From Brachypodium distachyon (lineage: Eukaryota > Streptophyta > Magnoliopsida > Poales > Poaceae), in assembly GCF_000005505.3 (NCBI RefSeq), contig NC_016134.3:35092150-35156149 (forward strand): a stretch of DNA of 64,000 nt. Reading direction: 5' to 3'. The translations under genes and the position numbers were made by a program. Positions within the stretch are counted from its first letter, which is position 1; each line of letters begins with the position of its first letter. Below the pieces are notes generated by a model. The model had not been told where the DNA came from. It saw nothing but the letters and a program-made list of their open reading frames with translations, and did not search any database. This document shows, piece by piece, positions 57,437 to 64,000 of the stretch.

Positions 57437-57696
57437 AACACCAAGCTGGACTTCTACTAGACTACTACGTTCTATATATTGACCAATATGCATTGCAACA
57501 TGGATGCTTATGATCCCAACTTAACTTGTTGCTAGCTCAAGAATGTCCAAAAAGAAAACGAAAGGTAACACCAAGCTGGACTTCTACTAGACTACTACGT
57601 TCTCTATATTGACCAATATGCATTGCAACATGGATGCTTGTGATCCCAACTTAACTTGTTGCTAGCTCAAGAATGTCCAAAAAGAAAACGAAAGGT
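57437..57696. repeat. 130-bp tandem duplication, almost identical copies
   Basis: Copies 57437-57566 and 57567-57696, both starting aacaccaagctggacttcta and ending aaaaagaaaacgaaaggt. Only a handful of differences, so the duplication is recent. The flank at 57250-57420 has a TATA-like ctataaataagg near 57379 and may be a retrotransposon LTR remnant. Confidence 0.92.
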
Positions 57697-58614
57697 GAGA
57701 AATTTGCACCTTGAAGGCTTCAGAGACATGAAAGCTGGTGTGCTACATTCCCAATGTCTGCAATGCTTTGATGGATGGAGCTTTGGGGTTTGAGGCCATA
57801 TGCTCATCGAGTCATGGGGTTAGCATACTATAGGATGTGAGTCAACTAGAGGCCTGCATTAGCATGCGTGTCTATGTGCGTTTTGGGCATGTGAGGATGA
57901 CATAGTAATCCCAGACAAGGCTCTCGCTGGATCGGATGGAATATCTCGGGGAAAGCATGCAAGAGCGAGAAGATTTGAACAAGGGTTTTGCTATTGAGCC
58001 TAGTACGTACCTTCTTATTCTAACCAATGTGATTTTCTGGTATCACTAATTAATCAACTTGCTCAGGGAGTAAGACACACGAAACAAACATCTTTTAGAT
58101 AGCATTTTTTTCATGGTTGGAGAACATAAAAGGTACATACACGTGTCACTTTGGATAAATTAAAAAACATCGGTCGGTCATGTCCGTGGTTGTGTTTTGG
58201 ATAAATTAAAAAACAGAGAAATGCATCCACATACACAATTACAGAGTTTGGCCCCGAGAAATCGCATTTAAGCGTAGTGTTGATAACAACTCAAGAAAGT
58301 GACGGAATGCAATAGTACAAGAAGGAACTTTTTTTCGAACAGGAGTCGGAAAGACTCAATCCATTAATACAGAAGAAGAGAGTTGCTCGTGGTTAATAGA
58401 TGAAAAACCGGACAAAGCAGTAACAGTCCATAGTGCCTTCATGAAACATGATCGCACCCAGGACTACACTGACCGACCTAATTAACCATCCACACACACT
58501 CCATGCACACTGCCGTAAGAAGATTGTTGTCGTCGAGGTAGCACACAGTAGTCATCATTATCACACAACACTTCTTCTGAGCTGGAGACTAGCTCCGACT
58601 TCCCCCATAATTAT
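57697..58614. other. Intergenic, nothing recognised
   Basis: Contains a short transposon-tail-like stretch near 58330-58380 (aggagtcggaaagactcaat). No gene seen. Confidence 0.35.
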
Positions 58615-58775
58615 CTCCTCCGTTCATTATGTTGTAGCTCTTAATTTTAACGGATATGATTTTAAAATTTGCCGCACAAGCTGATTTATGACGTCTTGGC
58701 GACATATCAATCGGAGATTGAAAAGTACTGTTCTTTGCAAAACAGCCGGCGCCAGTTAATTATGAAGGGAGGGAG
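58615..58775. mobile_element. Stowaway-like MITE
   Basis: Left CTCCTCCGTTCATTATG; right AATTATGAAGGGAGGGAG, followed by TA. About 160 bp. Confidence 0.6.
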
Positions 58776-59311
58776 TACAACAACAAACGTGTACCTGCAG
58801 GAGATTGAAATAGTAGTACGCTGTAACTCCAATTCGATTTTAATTCTGACAGGAGACTCGGTTGGCCTAAAGAGCAATCGAACAATGGTAGATAAGAAAA
58901 CTTGATATTTCAACTAGTTTTTAAATAATTGCATGGCGAGTTGCGTACCTGGTGTGTTTTGTACACACTTGAGTCCTTATGATAAAACAACTTAGGGAGA
59001 ATTTTATGAAAATCTAATCATTTTTCTCAAGCATGTACATTTTGGCTATGGTATTTTGTATATATATTTCAAATGATACATCAATACTGATACCAAAGGG
59101 CAAATAATTGTCAAAAAATACAATAATATAAAGTAGTCCCTTGTGTTTGTACGTGTCAATATATGGAGTGCAACGATAAAAGGAGTAAATCAATAGTTGG
59201 ACTTATATATACAATATATAAAATTTGATCTAAATCTAAAGTACTGAGTGCAAATAAAAACTGAAAAAGAAACAAAATTTTGATCTCTATTTCAATAACA
59301 ATCAATATGTA

Positions 59312-59340
59312 GCGAGCAAATGCGCGGGTCAATCTGCTAG
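59312..59340 (+). mobile_element. Degenerate Helitron-like 3' terminus
   Basis: agcgagcaaatgcgcgggtc then aatctg then CTAG followed by T. The hairpin is weaker than at 28501 but the spacing and CTAG|T end agree. Confidence 0.4.
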
Positions 59341-60879
59341 TTATATGAAATTCAACTCTATAGTCACTAGGTACGACATTAATTATTCTCGGAAGTTTGA
59401 GGAATTTTAATCAACTTCTAGAAAAAACTGGATTTATGTTCGGGAAAACACCGGACTTTTCGAGATTTCATAATAGTGTGTTAGCTGACGTGTTGTGCTA
59501 GCTGACATGTCACGCACACGCCCTACATTGTAGAACAACATGGGCCTTATCGCACACGTTTTAGCTGGTCAAGGCCTATGCGATTATGCCCTATCGCACA
59601 CTGTTTACCTTGGCAAGGTGTGTGTGATATAACTCATCTTATACTTTGCCAAAAGATTTGAAGTAGGTCCCCTCATGAGTTATCCCCGCGTGGGACACCT
59701 GAGGAAAAACATGTGTGATTAGAAAAAACTGGTCAATGCAAGTGTGTTATGATAATCTTGTAATGTTTCTATCAAACCCAAATGTCAAACTAATCGAGTG
59801 AATGCTACAAAATGCTTAGGGCAACACTATGAGCACTCCAATGTATCGTATCTTAGACCACATCATATGCATTAAATGTATATTTGGATACAACTCCAAT
59901 CAATTGTTTCTCAATGTTGTACTCACTCCATCCAAAAATATAAAGGAAGATTTTTTTGCGGTCTCCAATGCACAACTTTGAATATAATTTGACTTGTAGA
60001 TGCATATAAAGTTAGTAAAATAATATATGGCATATATAAATTTTGCAAGAAAAATACAATTACATTACTCTGAAATGCATAGTACATATACTTTGTCCTA
60101 TAATTGTGGTTAAAGTTGTAATGTGTTGACCGCACACATATTTATGTGCATGTTTTATATTATGCAATGTATGGAGTATCTAAACAAGATAATTTGCCTT
60201 CCTCTAGCTCTCTATTAAATAGGGCCCTCCATGTAAGGTCACTCTTGAAAAATGGTACTATAACAAATTAACAAGGCACGGCAAAGAGAGAAAGAGAGTG
60301 TGTAAATTTTATTTAATGTTGAAAGACACTGGTACCAAGATTAAACACTGATATCAAAACGTTAATACTGGTGTTGAAAAGCATTGGTTTTGAAATGCCA
60401 AAAAAAAAAGATGAAACTGCTGATATATATATTAAAAAAAAGATGAAGCCGCTGAAAACACTAGTACTACGGAGTAGTATATTAAAAAAAGCATAAAAAT
60501 TATTCAGAGAATGTGCAACTGCAAAAAAAAACACAAGGCCGGGTTTGGGTCCGTTCGTTATCACCGTATTCCGATGAGACTGTAGAATGTCGACTGGGTC
60601 AGTCCCGGCCCATGGGGGGCACTGAGCGCCCACACGCATCCAATCCGAAAGCGAGACGAGAGAGAAATATGTAGAGAGAGAATGTAGTAGAAGGAGAAGA
60701 AGAAGAAGCAGCAGCCTGTCTCTCCGATCAGCTCCCCCCTAAAAAAGGGTGCAGTGCTCAACAGGATGTAGAGAGAGAAAAGGAGAGCCCAAGCCCTGGG
60801 GGCATGGGGGAAAAAGAATCCCAAGCGCACGAGCTCACACAGCCTTTTCAGTCCAACAAACAAAATCAGATCCATCAAT
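59341..60879. other. Intergenic, nothing recognised
   Basis: 59470-59640 has a set of related tgtgcgata / cgcacac motifs in both orientations, possibly a transposon remnant. The rest is AT-rich, or GA-rich near 60640-60720. Confidence 0.35.
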
Positions 60880-61509
60880 CTTCCTCTACAATATACACAT
60901 CTTCACCTAGTACCTACATATGCATGCTTGTATATACAATCTTTCTTGTATGCATAATAAATATTAATTCGTGTGTTTGTCTGTGTGTTGTTGTGTACTA
61001 TACTGAATTAGTATATTTTATGGTCCTAATACATGTAGAAACAAAAGGCATGGTGTCCTTTGACTCCACTTGCCTATCTGGTAGTACCATTATCTCCTAA
61101 GTGTCATTTTCTCATACTCGGTGATGTCTGCCTCTCCTAATTAAACAAGAAGATAATAACCTCCCCACATTCTCTCTCCACCTATCTATCTGCACTGTTT
61201 CTCTCTCTACCTTTTTATACTAGTAGCAATAAGGAAGGACAGCACAAGAAACCAATTCATCCCTGGTGTCTCTCATGTTTAGGTGAGGAGAGCTTCAGAG
61301 AGAGAAGAAGAAGTAGTAACTCCAGTACTAGAGACAGATACAAAAGGAGACACCACCCCACACCCCTGATGAGCAAGGCCAAAGCACAAGCAGAAACAAG
61401 AACACCAAGAACCTTCTCCTCCTTCCTTACTTCCTCGCTCGCGGCCGGCCAGCCAACCTGCGGGTGCTAATTTGTGCTATCTAGGCTAGGCTAGGTTAAT
61501 TGGAGATCG
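60880..61509 (+). promoter_or_regulatory. Promoter and 5' UTR region of the KANADI gene
   Basis: Precedes the ATG at 61510. A TATA-like ttttatact at about 61212, then a purine-rich leader (agagagagaagaagaagtag near 61297). Limits are inferred. Confidence 0.45.
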
Positions 61510-63533
61510 ATGGAGGCGAGCTCGCCTGACCTCTCGCTGCACATCAGCCTGCCGAGTAGCGGGCCGCCGACGGGCCCCGTGGATGGGCTTGGGCCTCGGG
61601 CCGGCGGCGGGGACCCGTGGCGGAGGCTGAACGGATCCACGGCGTCCACGGAGCTGTCGCTGTCGCCGCCCCTGCTGCAGGAGGGCGCCGCGTCGCTGCC
61701 GTGGCCGCGGCAGAGGGCGCCATCATCGGCCGCGGCTCCGTCTTCTTCGGCAGCGGCCACGACGTCCGCGGCACTGATGACCATGCCGATGCTGCTGCAT
61801 CCGCTGGACGCGGCCGCCGGTGCCGCCAACGGCGCGTCGGCGTCGCCGCCAATCCGGGGGATACCTATCTACAACGGCGCCGGCGCCGGCTTCCCGTTCC
61901 TCCCGCCCGCGGCGCAAGGAGGAGGAGGACTCGAGCTCCCGAAGGTCGGCTTCTACAGCGGCTCGTATCACCAGAACCACCACCCGGCGACGACGTGGCC
62001 GTCCTCGCTGGGAGCCACGTCGCCGTCCGCGAATTCGACCTTCGACCCCGCGGCGGCTACAGCGTTCGGGCTGTCCCCGGCAGCGCACCACCGGATGCTG
62101 CAGTCCGCGTCCGGCCGGCTCAACGGCATGCTCTCCGACACGCTCCGCGGCTACGGCGGCTCCCCCGGCGGCATCGGCATCGGCATGGGCGGCCACCAGT
62201 ACCACCACCTCCATGGGCATGGCCATGGCGCGCAGCACGGCGGGCCCTTCGGCCGGTTCATGCCCAAGCTCCCCGCCAAGCGCAGCATGCGCGCTCCCCG
62301 CATGCGCTGGACCAGCACTCTCCACGCGCGCTTCGTGCACGCCGTCGAGCTCCTCGGCGGACACGAGAGTACGTTCCCTTTCTTAATTCCTTCCGGCCCC
62401 CTCAATCTTTTCTTTTCTTTTTCTGATCAAACTCCCGGCCGGCGTGCAGGGGCGACGCCAAAGTCTGTCTTGGAGCTCATGGACGTCAAGGATCTGACGC
62501 TAGCGCATGTCAAGAGCCATCTCCAGGTACGTTGATCACAAACCAATTGAGAACCTGATCCTCCTTGCCAGTGTTTTTGCTCGCTCCCAACCCCAACCCA
62601 TTCTCGAATCTCGATCGCGCTTCCTTCTTCCTTCTCTTCTCCTTGTTTCGGTCAGACAGGAAAGCCAATGCAGTAACTCCTGAGTTAGTGAAGAAACTGC
62701 CATTCTTGGAGGTAGAGGTAGAGAGAGAGAGGAGGGATTTGGGGATGTGTGTGTGAGAGAGAGAAAAGTTGCCATCATTACTCAATAATGAAACGTATGT
62801 GCATCTGTGCGCCTACCTAGCTAGCGTATGTGTTTGCGTCTGCAGTGTGCACGGCCCAAAGCACTCACCTCCACAACCAGGGCCAACACCCAGACGAGAG
62901 AGAAGAATGAGAGAGAAAGCTAGGAACTGTCCAACGCAAGGGCATGGCATCATAGTATTTCCACTTGTCCATTTCCCGCTGTTCTCTTGCGCGCCGATCC
63001 GTCTGTTGATACATTTGCTTGTCTTTTCCCCCCTCCCATCAGTCCTAACCGATTGCTGCTCTCTTTGTTTTTTCTTTCTAATTAAATTTGCTACTGGTAT
63101 TTTTTCCCCCTTTCTTCTCACTTTGCTGCCACCCGCATTCAGATGTATAGAACCGTCAAGAGCACTGACAAGCCTGCAGCATCCTCAGGTAATTCGCATT
63201 GCCTCAGATCAATCCTCCATACATATTGCATTGCCACCGGTCGCTCGCATGCTTGTTCCTAAATCCTAATATAGCACAAGCAGTAGTATTTAAATCACGC
63301 CTTATATAAGGGTGTCTCGCATTGTGTTCTTCAGGCCCAGCCGACGGCGGCTCCGGCGACGAGGACTTCCCCAGCGCTGGCCAGGCAGGGTCCGGCGGCG
63401 ACAACAACATGTGCCCGAGGCCATTCCCGGAGCACCGGTCCACCTCCGAGGGCGCGGCGAGCTCTGTCGGCGGCGGCGACATGGACCAGTCCTCCGCGGG
63501 CAACGCAAGCACCAGGTGGAGCAACTCGTCAAG
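61510..63533 (+). CDS. KAN: KANADI-family GARP transcription factor, 3' end beyond the window
   Basis: Exons 61510-62368, 62450-62526, 63143-63188 and 63335-63533 join through GT-AG introns in consistent phases; exon 4 ends at AAG|GTACGG with two bases over, so more exons follow. Residues 8-14 (LSLHISL) form an EAR-like repression motif at the N-terminus. Ala-, Gly- and His-rich linkers follow. The GARP (Myb-like) DNA-binding domain spans about residues 260-318: MRAPRMRWTSTLHARFVHAV, TPKSVLELMDVKDLTLAHVK and SHLQMYRTVK, diagnostic of KANADI proteins. KANADI factors are nuclear repressors that specify abaxial (lower) leaf identity, antagonising HD-ZIP III genes (family knowledge). Exons 2 and 3 split the domain at the positions usual for this family. 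Which grass KANADI paralogue this is cannot be told; the N-terminus starts MEASSPDLSLHISL. Confidence 0.95.
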
Positions 63534-64000
63534 GTACGGCCAATTAACTCAAGTCACATGACAACATGTGAATGTTGTGCACACATCATCCCATATACTC
63601 ATCTCCTAGCTAGTAGCGGCCTAGCCTGCCTTGTCTCGCACAGCTAAGCAGTACACGTTTGGCTTTGCGTTTACATATCCGTAGACAGATAACGTCTCAT
63701 TAGATAATTGGTTGTGTGTTTGATTTACTTTGCCGTGCTTAACTGCTGTGGTTTAAGCCAAAAGACACACCACCAAACTTTTGTATGCATTGACACCTGA
63801 AAAGGTTGTGAATAATTAACCAGGCTTCATGTTTGCACAAGTGTAGATCAGGTGTGGTGTGATGTCTAAAGCTTAAAAGAATGTTTTTGGGGCACGCACA
63901 CACCTGGAGGGGAAGGTACGCACAGGCTGCCTATCTCTCTGTAGGTGGCCGGCCAATGTTATGTCACGGAAAACACCAAAAGGTCACACCCCCATGACCA
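63534..64000 (+). other. KANADI intron, no further exon recognised
   Basis: Begins with the donor GTACGG. No acceptor followed by KANADI-like coding text was found before the window ends. Confidence 0.5.

Noticed and set aside
61544..62405. Frames of 80-269 residues in the other reading frames over the KANADI first exon
   Set aside because: Shadows of the real GC-rich exon; only the +61510 frame contains the GARP domain.

Overview
This is a piece of a plant nuclear genome, almost certainly a grass (Poaceae). GC-rich first exons with Ala/Pro/Gly-rich N-termini, GT-AG introns, abundant Stowaway- and Tourist-type MITEs, CACTA (En/Spm) elements, Helitron-like termini and a Ty3/Gypsy element with TGGCGC-type sequence after its LTR all fit that lineage. 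Nothing bacterial or viral is present. The species cannot be fixed from the sequence alone.

Host genes are few and sit at the edges or in the left third. (i) At 180-562 (minus) is the first exon of an alpha/beta-hydrolase of the plant monoacylglycerol-lipase type with a plastid-like leader; the rest lies off the left edge. (ii) At 6667-11197 (plus) is a complete six-exon annexin of 315 residues, with a foldback MITE in intron 5. (iii) At 15198-15812 (minus) are two exons of an unrecognised, strongly hydrophobic membrane protein. (iv) At 61510-63533 (plus) is a KANADI-family GARP transcription factor, four exons visible, 3' end off the right edge. A decayed PPR-like fragment lies at 2985-3490 (minus). 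These genes do not form a pathway; they are ordinary plant genes separated by repeats.

The rest is layered transposon sequence. 968-6290 holds tandem duplications with MITEs inserted in one copy, so the other copy serves as an empty site, plus two Helitron-like 3' ends. 12088-13141 is a Tourist-like element. 19103-21223 is a nest of elements around a long-TIR foldback. 24902-25806 is a Mutator-like element with a near-perfect 9-bp target duplication and GC-rich cargo. 26458-28530 has one CACTA end and a Helitron-like 3' end. 31950-33627 is a solo LTR with a perfect 5-bp target duplication. 34340-34956 is a LINE reverse-transcriptase fragment, cut by a decayed Gypsy element (34957 to about 42600). 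That element's only LTR-like partner, at 43115-43580, is inverted and truncated. From 43821 to 51358 runs a large CACTA element: transposase TnpD remnants, an internal block of inverted-pair repeats with a TATA box, a second gene with a Transposase_24-like region and a C48 (Ulp1-like) cysteine-protease domain, then the right terminus. 54979-57249 is part of another CACTA family and includes an unusual array of dyad-symmetric repeats.

The points most worth following up are the CACTA second gene with its C48 domain and internal repeat/promoter block, the dyad array at 55990-56810, the inverted LTR arrangement, the four Helitron-like termini, and the several nested insertions dated by intra-window empty sites. 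Coding calls rest on reading translated exons and splice sites by eye; no database search was possible.
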